NCBI RefSeq assembly: GCF_002091715.1
Contig: NZ_BDAG01000001.1
Coordinates: 372,001 to 436,000, forward strand
Direction: 5' to 3'
DNA length: 64,000 nt
Source: Pseudomonas migulae NBRC 103157
GTDB taxonomy: Bacteria > Pseudomonadota > Gammaproteobacteria > Pseudomonadales > Pseudomonadaceae
Shown: positions 15,989 through 24,144 of the stretch, in pieces
Position numbering within the stretch: position 1 is the stretch's first letter
How the letters are laid out: each line of letters opens with the position of its first letter
The notes under the pieces: model-generated
What the model was told of the DNA's origin: nothing
The model's database searches: none
What the model saw: only the letters and a program-made list of their open reading frames with translations
Made by a program: the position numbers and the translations under genes

Positions 15989-16387
15989 TCAGCTGGCTCG
16001 GCTTTGTTGCTTGGCGAAAATCGCCGCCATTTCCGGTTCATCCAGATGATCCAGCGCTCGCTCAACCAGCAAATGCACCCCGTCGGCCATGCGGCTGAGC
16101 GCCAGGGCTACGGAGCGGCGTGAGCCGTCCACGCCGTCGGCTAGATTGGCGGCGATGGCGCTGATGGACAAGAGGTCTTCCGAGGCATTGGCGAGCAGGG
16201 TTTCAGTGTTGATGTCGGGGCAGACGCTAAAGAGGTCGCCGTTGCGACGTTTGGATTTTTGATCCGGTGGTGTGCCGAGGTGATGGTCGAGGGCGCGCTC
16301 GGCGGCTTCGTGGAGTTTTTTGGAGTCGAAGGATTCGTAGGGGGATGTGGCTTCGTGTTCTGGGGGATTCGGAGTTGGCTTGATCAT
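15989..16387 (-). CDS. DUF6124-like small protein
   Basis: A 132-residue soluble protein, acidic and alpha-helical (LLANASEDLLSISAIAANLADGVDGSRRSVALALSRMADGVHLLVERALD). It resembles the Pseudomonas-specific DUF6124/DUF3077 proteins of unknown function. The start is at 16387 because AGGAG lies eight bases before it and the conserved-looking protein begins at MIKPTPNPPE. The frame stays open further upstream, but that part is the structured leader described separately. It faces the T6SS block convergently. Confidence 0.7.
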   Translation of the reverse strand: MIKPTPNPPEHEATSPYESFDSKKLHEAAERALDHHLGTPPDQKSKRRNGDLFSVCPDINTETLLANASEDLLSISAIAANLADGVDGSRRSVALALSRMADGVHLLVERALDHLDEPEMAAIFAKQQSRAS

Positions 16388-16610
16388 TGATGTAGCTCCT
16401 GGAGTTAAGAGACTGACACCGTTTCGCTTTGCACTTCGAAAGAGGTGGCAGCTGTGCGTTGGTGTGCAAGACCGATCCAGGAACCGGCAGACCCGAAGGT
16501 CTCCGACGCACAGCCGCCATAACGACCCGCGAGCATAGGAAAACGCTCGACGAATAGCCATAAGCAATTGCGCACCTGGGTTCGGACTTGCACGTCCGTG
16601 TCACCGATTT
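16388..16610 (-). ncRNA. Candidate structured leader RNA upstream of the DUF6124-like gene
   Basis: This non-coding stretch folds densely. CGGAC/GTCCG lies at 16583-16598 and CGAGC/GCTCG at 16530-16549. AGACC/GGTCT at 16489-16502 closes a TTCG loop on the minus strand, and CCG-type pairing is at 16472-16487. A 12-base arm at 16451-16462 pairs, with one mismatch or wobble, with 16503-16514. All three minus frames are open across it, which is what structured GC-rich RNA gives by chance. I believe similar sequence recurs before related genes in other Pseudomonas but cannot check. A cis-regulatory or small RNA role is inference. Confidence 0.5.
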
Positions 16611-16874
16611 TGCGGCGACGAAGAGAGACTATCGGTGAAGCCTATGGCTGCCTAGTTCATGAACAGCGCCACATGTTGAAGGAAATGTCCGATAGACCCG
16701 AGCGTAGAAAGCTCAAAAGAGCACGGCTTTTAAACAGAGTCGTTTAGTCAATGACTTGGTAGTCATCAGCGTCAAAAATACCGGCATCTTCTTCTAACAC
16801 TACGCAACAGTGGCGTTCTCGCTCGAAGCCGCTACACTGCGCCGGCCGTTCATTTTTCTCTTGAGGCTGCACGC
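16611..16874. other. Gene-free stretch before the SCP2-like gene
   Basis: No convincing reading frame. It probably holds the promoters of the flanking divergent genes. CTACACTGC near 16830-16840 could be a -10 region for the SCP2-like gene, without a clear -35. Confidence 0.35.
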
Positions 16875-17258
16875 ATGAAATTTCGTTTTCTTCTGTGGAT
16901 GCTGGGTTTGTTGATGGGTAAGGCCAGTCGGACCAATCCTGCGTTTCAGCAGCAGTTGGGTGACAAGGAATTGGTGTTCCAGCTACAGACCCTGGACGGG
17001 AAAGTGGCGCGGCATTTCTTTGTGAAGGATCAGCGCATTACCAGCAAGTCGGGCGTGTATGCCGAGCCGGCGTTTGCGATTGCCTTTAAAGATGCGGCGT
17101 ATGGCTTTGCCACGATGCAGGCGAAGAACAAGCAGTTGGCGTTTATGACGGGGATTCAGGACAAGTCGATTCAGATCAAGGGCAACCCGGCGTTGGTGAT
17201 CTGGTTTCAGGGGTTGACCAAGTATTTGAAGCCGAAGAAGGCCAAGCCGAAGGCATAG
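16875..17258 (+). CDS. SCP2-like (sterol carrier fold) small protein
   Basis: A 127-residue protein of the SCP2-type lipid-binding fold (LGDKELVFQLQTLDGKVARHFFVKDQRITSKSG, then AFAIAFKDAAYGFATM and QIKGNPALVIWFQGLTKYLKP). Its ligand is unknown. The start has TGAGG about 9 bases upstream. The last third of the gene is repeated 1270 bases downstream, beyond the fic pair, so its present C-terminus (KKAKPKA) may have been supplied by an inserted cassette. Confidence 0.75.
   Translation: MKFRFLLWMLGLLMGKASRTNPAFQQQLGDKELVFQLQTLDGKVARHFFVKDQRITSKSGVYAEPAFAIAFKDAAYGFATMQAKNKQLAFMTGIQDKSIQIKGNPALVIWFQGLTKYLKPKKAKPKA
17149..17234 (+). repeat. 86-base direct repeat, left copy (SCP2-like gene 3' end)
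   Basis: Bases 17149-17234 are identical to 18419-18504. A weaker match (gcgaaRaacaagcag) extends upstream at 17121-17135 and 18403-18417. The two copies bracket the fic/antitoxin pair. Confidence 0.92.
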
Positions 17259-17305
17259 GTCCTTCAGACAGTTCGCCGGGGTTCTTCGAGAGTAGGCTCG
17301 CCTCT

Positions 17306-18070
17306 TCAGCCATCCGGCTCAGGAGGCTCGAGGGTATCGAGTGGCAGGGCTCGGTACGTCTTGTAGATCTGCTGGACTTCCGGATTGTCCAGGCTCTCGT
17401 AAGTGATACCTTCCTTGTCGAGACCATCCAGGCCCCTGATGCCGCTGATCGTTGCTGGCCAGTCGTCGCGACTGGATATATCGACGATGAACGGTTTCAG
17501 GTAGTTATCGAGATATCCCTCACGAGGCTCTCGGATCTCGTCGCTGAGTGCCCGCAGGTAGTCGTCTTTGTTTGTCTTGGACCAGTCGATGGCGAACCTG
17601 GCCCGATAGCAGAGTTCCATAAAGACCAAGAGGATCGTGCGCCCGTTGCCGTCCAGGAAGGGGTGGGCGAAAGCCAGTTGGCCCATCACCCCGCCGGGAT
17701 GGTCTCTGAAGCGTTTCTTGTCTGCCGCCAGCTTGAGCGCATAGTCGACAGACATTTTGATGGAGTCCGGGCGCTCAAACACGGTGCTTCGGGGATCGTT
17801 GAGGGAGCCCTTGAAGACTGCCAGGTGAGGGACAAGCTCGTTCCGGTCTTTTCCGGCCCAGTGATAGAAGCCGGAGAACAGGATCTCGTGAACGTTGAGT
17901 ACTGCCTTGTAATCGATTGGCTTTTTCTTGGCCAAATAGGCAAGCGCATCTTCGATGCTCAATTCGAATGAAAGATGCTCTGACTCTTTTACTTCAGTGG
18001 GGTCTTTCAGTTGCAGCGAATTTTGCAGATATCCAGCCGTTTCGAAGTCGCCGAACGGATCAAAAGTCAT
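17306..18070 (-). CDS. fic: Fic-domain protein (AMP-transferase toxin)
   Basis: A 254-residue Fic protein. The catalytic motif HPFLDGNGR starts at His 136, and FYHWAGKDR precedes it, as in other Fic/Doc enzymes. Such enzymes usually transfer AMP from ATP to hydroxyl groups of target proteins, and class I members are held in check by a small separate antitoxin. The start overlaps the upstream small gene by ATGA. The pair lies between duplicated pieces of the SCP2-like gene, pointing to acquisition as a unit. The target is unknown. Confidence 0.88.
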   Translation of the reverse strand: MTFDPFGDFETAGYLQNSLQLKDPTEVKESEHLSFELSIEDALAYLAKKKPIDYKAVLNVHEILFSGFYHWAGKDRNELVPHLAVFKGSLNDPRSTVFERPDSIKMSVDYALKLAADKKRFRDHPGGVMGQLAFAHPFLDGNGRTILLVFMELCYRARFAIDWSKTNKDDYLRALSDEIREPREGYLDNYLKPFIVDISSRDDWPATISGIRGLDGLDKEGITYESLDNPEVQQIYKTYRALPLDTLEPPEPDG

Positions 18071-18324
18071 GCGCTTTGTTTCTTTGAGCGTCTTTCCTGA
18101 AGGTAGCGTCCTTGCAGTGCCATGGTTTCAGACTTGCTCAGAACGCCTTTCTTCTTGAGGTTTACGAGCAATTGTTCGACGCCGTCCAACTCAACGACAT
18201 CGCCTGCCATACGAGTAATGGTCACCGCCATGAGGCTCATGCCGTCAGGATCAGCAGAGACCATGTGATCTTTTGCAAGCTTGCGGACTTGGCTTGCAAC
18301 ACTGACAGCAGCTGTTTGGGTCAT
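18067..18324 (-). CDS. Putative Fic antitoxin
   Basis: An 85-residue helical protein encoded just before fic with a 4-base overlap, the layout of VbhA/VbhT and YhfG/Fic pairs. GAGGG precedes the ATG. Class I antitoxins carry an (S/T)xxxE(G/N) helix whose Glu blocks the Fic active site. Here the best match is TMALQG near residue 67, which has Gln in place of Glu, so either inhibition is weaker or another segment does it. The antitoxin call rests mainly on gene context. Confidence 0.65.
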   Translation of the reverse strand: MTQTAAVSVASQVRKLAKDHMVSADPDGMSLMAVTITRMAGDVVELDGVEQLLVNLKKKGVLSKSETMALQGRYLQERRSKKQSA

Positions 18325-18402
18325 CAGAAAGCCCTCTATTTGCAGTCAAATCATAGCAGGGCACTTGCTCGTTGTCCTAGCTGGCCGATAGCCGCGGATT
18401 GA

Positions 18403-18534
18403 GCGAAAAACAAGCAGGCGGGGATTCAGGACAAGTCGATTCAGATCAAGGGCAACCCGGCGTTGGTGATCTGGTTTCAGGGGTTGACCAAGTATTTGAA
18501 GCCGCGGAAGGCGAAGGCTGTTGCCAAGGTTTGA
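18403..18534 (+). pseudogene. Detached 3' end of the SCP2-like gene
   Basis: The in-frame remnant reads AKNKQ-A-GIQDKSIQIKGNPALV... and ends KPRKAKAVAKV before TGA 18532. It has no start and lacks four codons (12 bases) present in the intact copy. It probably represents the original gene end displaced when the fic cassette arrived. Confidence 0.8.
18419..18504 (+). repeat. 86-base direct repeat, right copy
   Basis: Identical to 17149-17234. See the left copy. Confidence 0.92.
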
Positions 18535-18573
18535 GGTGGTCAGGTAGACCGAGGTGGATTCTTCGCGAGCAAG

Positions 18574-18613
18574 CCCGCTCCCACATTTGACCGAGTGTGG
18601 GAGCGGGTTTTTT
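18574..18613 (+). terminator. Terminator built from a REP half-site
   Basis: CCCGCTCCCACA (18574-18585) pairs perfectly with TGTGGGAGCGGG (18596-18607) and is followed by six T. The left arm belongs to a GCGGGCTTGCTCGCGAA-type repeat starting at 18563, whose partner is truncated. It overlaps the end of the convergent HDOD gene. Confidence 0.75.
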
Positions 18614-20012
18614 ATGCCTGGGTGAATTGCGACGCGAGTTCGCGCAGCAGCACTTCAGCTTCGAGGACTTTGCTGACGACGTCGTTGGCTTTGTCGCGGG
18701 TCAGGCCGACGCGTTCCAGCAGGGCGTCGGGGATGTCTTCATCCGGGCCGGAGCCGATGCCGCGGCTACGCAGCAGGCGCACGGACAGGCACACGAGGTT
18801 CGGATATTCAGCGTAGGCGCCGTCGTAGCTCGGGTCGTGCTGGAAGCGCAGCGCGGTGGCCAACTCATCGGGCATGTCCCAGTAGCGCATCAGCCATGAG
18901 CCGATCTGTTCGCGGCTGATGCCGAGCAGGTGTTGCTCGACGTAGCTGTGGCACAGGTGCGGGTTGACCTCCAGGTGGCGGCAGATCAGCGAGAAGTGCG
19001 GCGGGAACACGTGGGCCAGTAGCAAGTAGCCGAAGTTGTGCAGCAGGCCGGCAAGGTAGGTCAGACCGGCTTCCGGGCGCTGGGCGCGCGGCATGGCGCG
19101 GGTCAGGCCTTCGATGACGGCGGCGGTGTAGATCGATTGCTGCCAGTACGGCGTGGTGTGTTGCGGGTGGTCTTTGGGCAGGCTGAGGGTTTTGCCCAGG
19201 GCCAGGCCCAGCGCGAGGTTGATCACCAGGTCGAAACCCAGCACCCGCACGATGGCGTCTTCAACGGAGCGAATCTTGCCCGGCGAGGCATAGTACGGCG
19301 ACGCTGCCCAGCTCACGACTTGTGCGGCCAGGGCCGGGTCTGTTTCGACGACGCCGGTGATGTCGTCGATGGTGGCGTTGGGGTCGACGCGCAGTTTGAT
19401 GATTTTCTGCGCGGTTTCGGCCAGCGGCGGAATTTCGATGGTCGATTCCAGGCGTTGCTGGATGCGCCGCGCGGTGAACGCTTGAACGGCCTGGGTGATT
19501 TCCTCGCGGTCATCGTCGGGGCGGTCGAGGTTCGGGCGGATGCTGGTCAGGTTTTCGCCGAAGCCAGCGGCGCTGGCCTTGGTCAGCATGGTCTTGAAGG
19601 CTTCGCTGGTGATTTCCAGCAATACGCCCGGCTCGCCCGAGTTGATCAGCAACTTTGGTTCGCGCAGCAGGCTTTCTTCGTACAGGCACGGCGAGCTTGT
19701 CAGCGCTGGCAGGCCGGGCAGCAGGCTCAAGCTGTGTTTGCCGAGCATCTTTTCCAGGCGCTCGGTCGACACGGCGGCGAGGCGGCGGCCAGTCAGTTCG
19801 GTGAGGCGGTTGAGGTCGAGCAATTGGCTTTGCGGAAACAGCACCATCAGTGCGCCCACGGCGTCGTCGAGCAATACCGCCTGCACTTTGCGTGAGGCGT
19901 TGAGGCCGTGGTGGTCGAGGACTTCTTCGTAGGTGATGCCCAGTTTGGCGAGCAGCAACCGAATAACAGACGGAGCGTGCGGGGTTTCGGGGACGAGGGC
20001 AGCTTCAGTCAT
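18612..20012 (-). CDS. YbaK-like plus HDOD domain signalling protein
   Basis: A 466-residue cytosolic protein. The N-terminal ~150 residues look like a YbaK/aminoacyl-tRNA deacylase-type domain (SVIRLLLAKLGITYEEVLDH, AVLLDDAVGALMVLFP). An HDOD domain follows from about 200 (IPPLAETAQKIIKLRVDPNATIDDITGVVETDPALAAQVVSWAASPYY, then GLLHNFGYLLLAHVFP and CHSYVEQHLLGISREQIGSWL). HDOD proteins lack the metal site of HD phosphohydrolases and act in signalling. The gene lies upstream of and collinear with recG on the minus strand, but after a 78-base gap. Confidence 0.82.
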   Translation of the reverse strand: MTEAALVPETPHAPSVIRLLLAKLGITYEEVLDHHGLNASRKVQAVLLDDAVGALMVLFPQSQLLDLNRLTELTGRRLAAVSTERLEKMLGKHSLSLLPGLPALTSSPCLYEESLLREPKLLINSGEPGVLLEITSEAFKTMLTKASAAGFGENLTSIRPNLDRPDDDREEITQAVQAFTARRIQQRLESTIEIPPLAETAQKIIKLRVDPNATIDDITGVVETDPALAAQVVSWAASPYYASPGKIRSVEDAIVRVLGFDLVINLALGLALGKTLSLPKDHPQHTTPYWQQSIYTAAVIEGLTRAMPRAQRPEAGLTYLAGLLHNFGYLLLAHVFPPHFSLICRHLEVNPHLCHSYVEQHLLGISREQIGSWLMRYWDMPDELATALRFQHDPSYDGAYAEYPNLVCLSVRLLRSRGIGSGPDEDIPDALLERVGLTRDKANDVVSKVLEAEVLLRELASQFTQA

Positions 20013-20090
20013 GGTCTGTATCCGTATTCAAACAATTGCAGGAGTATAACCAGCTTGGTCAAAAGCATCGTCCAGAAACTGCGACGGTGC

Positions 20091-22166
20091 TCACACTTGG
20101 CCGTATTGCTGCCCATGGCGCAGCCAGCGGTCGAGCAGCGGGCTGACGTGATCCGGCCAGCGCTCCAGCAATGCCTGGGCGGCGTCGCGCACGGCGGGTA
20201 GAAGATCGGCGTCGCGCATCAGGTCGGCGACCTTGAATTGCAGCAGACCGGTTTGCCGTGTGCCGAGCATTTCGCCGGGGCCGCGCAGTTCGAGGTCTTT
20301 TTCTGCGATGACAAAGCCGTCGTTGGTCTCGCGCATGATGCCCAAACGCTGACGGCCGATTTGCGACAGCGGTGGATGGTAGAGCAGCACGCAATGGCTG
20401 GCGGCGCTGCCTCGACCGACACGGCCGCGCAATTGGTGCAGCTGCGCGAGGCCGAGGCGTTCGGGGTTTTCGATGATCATCAGGCTGGCGTTGGGGACGT
20501 CCACGCCGACTTCGATCACGGTGGTGGCGACCAGCAGTTGCAGGTTGCCGGCCTTGAATTCGGCCATCACGGCGGCTTTCTCGACAGGCTTCATGCGGCC
20601 GTGAATCAAGCCGACCTTCAACTCACCGAGGGCGGCGGTGAGGTCCTCAAAGGTGGTTTCGGCGGCCTGGCAGGTCAGCTCTTCCGACTCTTCGATCAGC
20701 GTGCACACCCAATAGGCCTGGCGCCCTTCGGCACAGGCGCCGCGCACCCGTTCGATGACTTCGACGCGCCGGGTGTCGGTGACCAATACGGTGTTCACCG
20801 GGGTTCGGCCGGGTGGCAGTTCGTCGAGGATCGAAGTGTCGAGGTCGGCGTAGGCGCTCATGGCCAGCGTCCGAGGAATCGGCGTGGCGGTCATGATCAG
20901 CTGATGCGGGCACATCCGCCCGCCGACGCCTTTCTGCCGCAATGCCAGCCGTTGCTGCACGCCGAAACGGTGCTGTTCGTCGATGATGACCAACGCGAGG
21001 TTCTTGAACTGCACTTCGTCCTGGAACAACGCGTGAGTGCCGACCACCATCGGCGTGCCACTGGCGATCTGCTCGAGCGCAGCCACGCGGTTCTTGCCTT
21101 TGAGCTTGCCGGCCAGCCACGCGACTTCAATGCCCAGCGGTTCGAGCCAGCGCTTGAAGGTGATGAAGTGCTGCTCGGCGAGAATCTCGGTCGGCGCCAT
21201 CAACGCGACTTGGTAACCCGCTTCCAGTGCCTGAAGCGCGGCGAGGGCGGCGACCACGGTTTTACCCGCGCCGACGTCGCCCTGAATCAGCCGCAGCATC
21301 GGTTCGTGCTGACTGAGGTCGTAGGCGATTTCGTTGCCGACGCGTTGTTGGGCGCCGGTCGGTGCGAAGCCGAGGTTGGCCAGATACTTGGCCGGAAGCG
21401 TCGTGGCTTTCGGCATCGCCGGCGCACGCAGTGAACGCATGCTCTCGCGCAGGCGTTGCTGCGACAGTTGATGGGTCAGCAGTTCTTCAAAGGCCAGACG
21501 GTGCTGCGCCCAGTGATGACCGAGGGCCAGTTCGTCGACGTCGGCATCGGCGGGCGGGTGATGCAAGTAACGAATCGCATCGGCCAGCGGCGCCAGTTGA
21601 TAGTCCCGCGCCAACTCTGTCGGCAGCCAGTCGGGCAGGCTGGTCGGGCCGAGCATCGTCAGGGTTTGCATGCACAGTTGGCGCAAACGTTGTTGGGTCA
21701 GGCCTTCGGTGAGCGGGTACACCGGCGTCAGGGTTTCATCCACCGGCGGCGGCTCGTCGCCGGTGATGGCGCGGTACTCCGGGTGGTAGATCTCCAGCCC
21801 CGAGGCACCGGGCCGCGCTTCGCCGTAGCAGCGAATTCGCGTGCCGCGTTTGAGGCCTTCTTTCTGGGCGTTGCTGAAGTGGTAGAAGCGCAGGCTGAGC
21901 CCGCCAGTGCCGTCCTGCAAGCGCACGACCAGGCTGCGGCGTCGACCCATGACCACATCGGCGCCGCTGACGGTGCCTTCGATCACGGCGTCTTGCCCGG
22001 GGCGCAAATGACCGATCGGGACCACGCGGGTGCGGTCCTGATAACGCAACGGCAGGTGAAACAGCACGTCCTGGAGATTTTCCAGGCCGACCTTGGCCAG
22101 TTTCTCGGCCATGGCCTCGCCGACACCCTTGAGTGCCGTGACCGACACTTGCGACAACTCGGTCAT
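20091..22166 (-). CDS. recG: ATP-dependent DNA helicase RecG
   Basis: RecG remodels stalled replication forks and branch-migrates Holliday junctions. It has 691 residues, the usual length. There is an N-terminal wedge/OB domain (VKGVGEAMAEKL-like start, VVMGRRRSLVVRLQDGTGGLSLRFYHF), Walker A GDVGAGKT, box II DEQH, TATPIPRTLAMS, and a C-terminal QLRGRVGRG motif. It ends nine bases after oxyR begins its own 3' side, in the same direction, so the two may share a transcript as in other Pseudomonas. Confidence 0.97.
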   Translation of the reverse strand: MTELSQVSVTALKGVGEAMAEKLAKVGLENLQDVLFHLPLRYQDRTRVVPIGHLRPGQDAVIEGTVSGADVVMGRRRSLVVRLQDGTGGLSLRFYHFSNAQKEGLKRGTRIRCYGEARPGASGLEIYHPEYRAITGDEPPPVDETLTPVYPLTEGLTQQRLRQLCMQTLTMLGPTSLPDWLPTELARDYQLAPLADAIRYLHHPPADADVDELALGHHWAQHRLAFEELLTHQLSQQRLRESMRSLRAPAMPKATTLPAKYLANLGFAPTGAQQRVGNEIAYDLSQHEPMLRLIQGDVGAGKTVVAALAALQALEAGYQVALMAPTEILAEQHFITFKRWLEPLGIEVAWLAGKLKGKNRVAALEQIASGTPMVVGTHALFQDEVQFKNLALVIIDEQHRFGVQQRLALRQKGVGGRMCPHQLIMTATPIPRTLAMSAYADLDTSILDELPPGRTPVNTVLVTDTRRVEVIERVRGACAEGRQAYWVCTLIEESEELTCQAAETTFEDLTAALGELKVGLIHGRMKPVEKAAVMAEFKAGNLQLLVATTVIEVGVDVPNASLMIIENPERLGLAQLHQLRGRVGRGSAASHCVLLYHPPLSQIGRQRLGIMRETNDGFVIAEKDLELRGPGEMLGTRQTGLLQFKVADLMRDADLLPAVRDAAQALLERWPDHVSPLLDRWLRHGQQYGQV

Positions 22167-22175
22167 GACAGCAGC

Positions 22176-23105
22176 TTAAGCCGCAACCACCGGCGCGGGC
22201 GGTTTTGCCACCGAGCACAGGCGAATGGAGTCAGCGAGAATTTCAATCGCCTTAGGACGCGGGAAGCTCGCGCGCCAGGCGATGGCCACAGTGCGGAACG
22301 GAACCGGTGCTGTGAGTGGGCGTACTTCGATCACGCCGGGGGCGTAATGATGGCTGTCCACTGCCGAGAGCGGCAGGATCGAAATCCCGAGCCCCGAGGC
22401 GACCATGTGGCGAATGGTTTCCAGCGAGCTGGATTCCACCGTGGTGTGCTTGGCGCCGTCGTTGCCTTTGGTCAGGGTCGGGCAGGCTTCCAGCACTTGA
22501 TCACGGAAGCAGTGGCCCTCGCCGAGCAGCAGCAGGCTCTTGTCGTTGAGCAGGGCGGCGTCGATGGATTCTTTTTGTGTCCACGGGTGTTGGGCCGGCA
22601 TCAGGACGTAGAACGGCTCGTCGTAGAGCTGCAAGGTCAGGACGTCGGCTTCGTTGAACGGCAGGGCGATGATGATCGCGTCGAGTTCGCCGTTGCGCAG
22701 TTTGTCGCGCAGCACGTGGGTGAAGTTTTCTTCGATGTACAACGGCATCTGCGGGGCGACCCGATGCAGTTGCGGAATCAGGTGCGGAAACAGGTACGGG
22801 CCGACGGTGTAGATGGCGCCGACTTTCAGCGGGGCGGTCAGCTGGTTCTTGCCGGCCTGGGCCAGTTCGCGGATGCCTTGGGCCTGTTCCAGGACTTTTT
22901 GTGCCTGGGCCACGATGCCTTCGCCGACCGGGGTCAGGCGCACGGCGCTCTTGCTGCGCTCGAAAATCAGCACACCGAGTTCGTCTTCAAGCTTTTTCAC
23001 GCCCACCGACAGGGTCGGCTGGCTGACGTGGCAACGCTCGGCCGCGTGGCCGAAGTGCTGCTCTTGGGCGAGGGTAACGATGTAGCGTAATTCTGTAAGA
23101 GTCAT
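22176..23105 (-). CDS. oxyR: Hydrogen peroxide sensor regulator OxyR
   Basis: A LysR-family activator of 309 residues. The N-terminal helix-turn-helix is FGHAAERCHVSQPTLSVGVKKLEDELG. The redox pair is present in LLGEGHCFRDQVLEACP, matching Cys199 and Cys208 of the E. coli protein, which form a disulfide on peroxide exposure and switch on catalase and peroxidase genes. It lies directly upstream of recG, as is common in Pseudomonas. Confidence 0.96.
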   Translation of the reverse strand: MTLTELRYIVTLAQEQHFGHAAERCHVSQPTLSVGVKKLEDELGVLIFERSKSAVRLTPVGEGIVAQAQKVLEQAQGIRELAQAGKNQLTAPLKVGAIYTVGPYLFPHLIPQLHRVAPQMPLYIEENFTHVLRDKLRNGELDAIIIALPFNEADVLTLQLYDEPFYVLMPAQHPWTQKESIDAALLNDKSLLLLGEGHCFRDQVLEACPTLTKGNDGAKHTTVESSSLETIRHMVASGLGISILPLSAVDSHHYAPGVIEVRPLTAPVPFRTVAIAWRASFPRPKAIEILADSIRLCSVAKPPAPVVAA

Positions 23106-23224
23106 AGCGAGCGTCCATGAAGTTGCGGGCCAAGCATACCGGCTGCAATCGATAGACGCACGTTATCAGAGAGAGTGTGTCGAGTGACACCGGGTAATGC
23201 CGGTTTGCCGCTGGCGGATATGCG

Positions 23225-23248
23225 AAAGGCACCTTTCGGGTGCCTTTT
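23225..23248 (-). terminator. Hairpin beyond tonB
   Basis: AAAGGCACC (23225-23233) and GGTGCCTTT (23239-23247) form a 9-base stem with short T runs on both strands. It probably ends the exbB-exbD-tonB transcript. Confidence 0.55.
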
Positions 23249-23275
23249 GCAGGTATTTCGCTCGCTGAAGATCTC

Positions 23276-23354
23276 CTGTGGGAGCGGGCTTGCTCGCGAA
23301 AGCGGTGTGCCATCCAACATTGATGTCATCTGATACGGCCCCTTCGCGAGCAAG
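23276..23354. repeat. REPIN-like pair, right arm truncated
   Basis: The left arm is TGTGGGAGCGGGCTTGCTCGCGAA. The right arm CTTCGCGAGCAAG breaks off before CCCGCTCCCACA. Confidence 0.8.
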
Positions 23355-23397
23355 TCGAATCGTCGCACCGCCGCTTCCACCATGGTTCAGCGGTGGA

Positions 23398-24144
23398 TTA
23401 GCGGCGACGTTCCAGCGAATAAACAAACGGTGCAACAATTTCGATGGAGCCGTTGTTCAGCATGTCGGCCGGGGGCTTGGGCAGCGGCTGGGCGCGTCGG
23501 ATCATTTCCAGGGTCGCCCGGTCCAGATCGGCGTTGCCGGAGCGGCCCACCAGTTCGAACGACAACACGTTGCCTTCGCCATCCACCACGAAGCGCAGTC
23601 GGTTCAAACCTTCCTTGCCCCGCGCCTGAGCACTGGCCGGGTACTTTTTGTACTTGGCCAAGTGCGCAAGCAGGGCCCCTTGCCAGCTGGCCTTGGCCGC
23701 TTGCTGCGCGGGCGATGGGCCCGGTGCCGGTTGTGCGGATTTCTCCGTCGGTGCCTGGGTCGGTTGCGCGTCGCTCGGTTTTTCCTCGGACGGTTTCTCC
23801 TTCGGAGGCTCCGGCTTTTTCTCCACAGGCTTGGGCGGTTGAGGCTTTGGCTTGGGTTTGACCGGCTTCGGTACGGTGATTTCTGCCTTCGGCACTTCAG
23901 CCAGTTTCGGGATCGGCAGTTCTTCCACCGGCGCAGGTGGCTGCCGTGGCGTTATCACCTTCGGCGGGGCTGGCGGTGGCGGGGCCGGAACCGGCGCCAA
24001 CTCAACCATCATCGCCTGCGGCGGCAGCTCGATGGGTGGCTGCGCGGTCCAGTTCATTGCCAGTGCAATGGCCAGCGCATGGACGCCCAGCACCACGGCC
24101 AGGCTCCCGCTGTAACGCGTCAGCTTATGGCGCGTCGTGATCAT
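23398..24144 (-). CDS. tonB: Energy transducer TonB
   Basis: TonB passes proton-motive energy from ExbB/ExbD to outer-membrane receptors for siderophores and vitamins. The 248 residues include an N-terminal anchor (VVLGVHALAIALAM), a long Pro/Lys/Glu-rich spacer (about residues 45-150) and the C-terminal TonB fold (YPASAQARGKEGLNRLRFVVDGEGNVLSFELVGRSG). Its start overlaps the exbD stop (ATGA). The order exbB-exbD-tonB forms one operon. Confidence 0.95.
   Translation of the reverse strand: MITTRHKLTRYSGSLAVVLGVHALAIALAMNWTAQPPIELPPQAMMVELAPVPAPPPPAPPKVITPRQPPAPVEELPIPKLAEVPKAEITVPKPVKPKPKPQPPKPVEKKPEPPKEKPSEEKPSDAQPTQAPTEKSAQPAPGPSPAQQAAKASWQGALLAHLAKYKKYPASAQARGKEGLNRLRFVVDGEGNVLSFELVGRSGNADLDRATLEMIRRAQPLPKPPADMLNNGSIEIVAPFVYSLERRR

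Noticed and set aside
16227..16604. Overlapping small frames in the DUF6124 leader
   Set aside because: All three minus frames are open, none has a good ribosome site matched to a plausible protein, and the stretch is full of stems, so RNA structure is the better reading.
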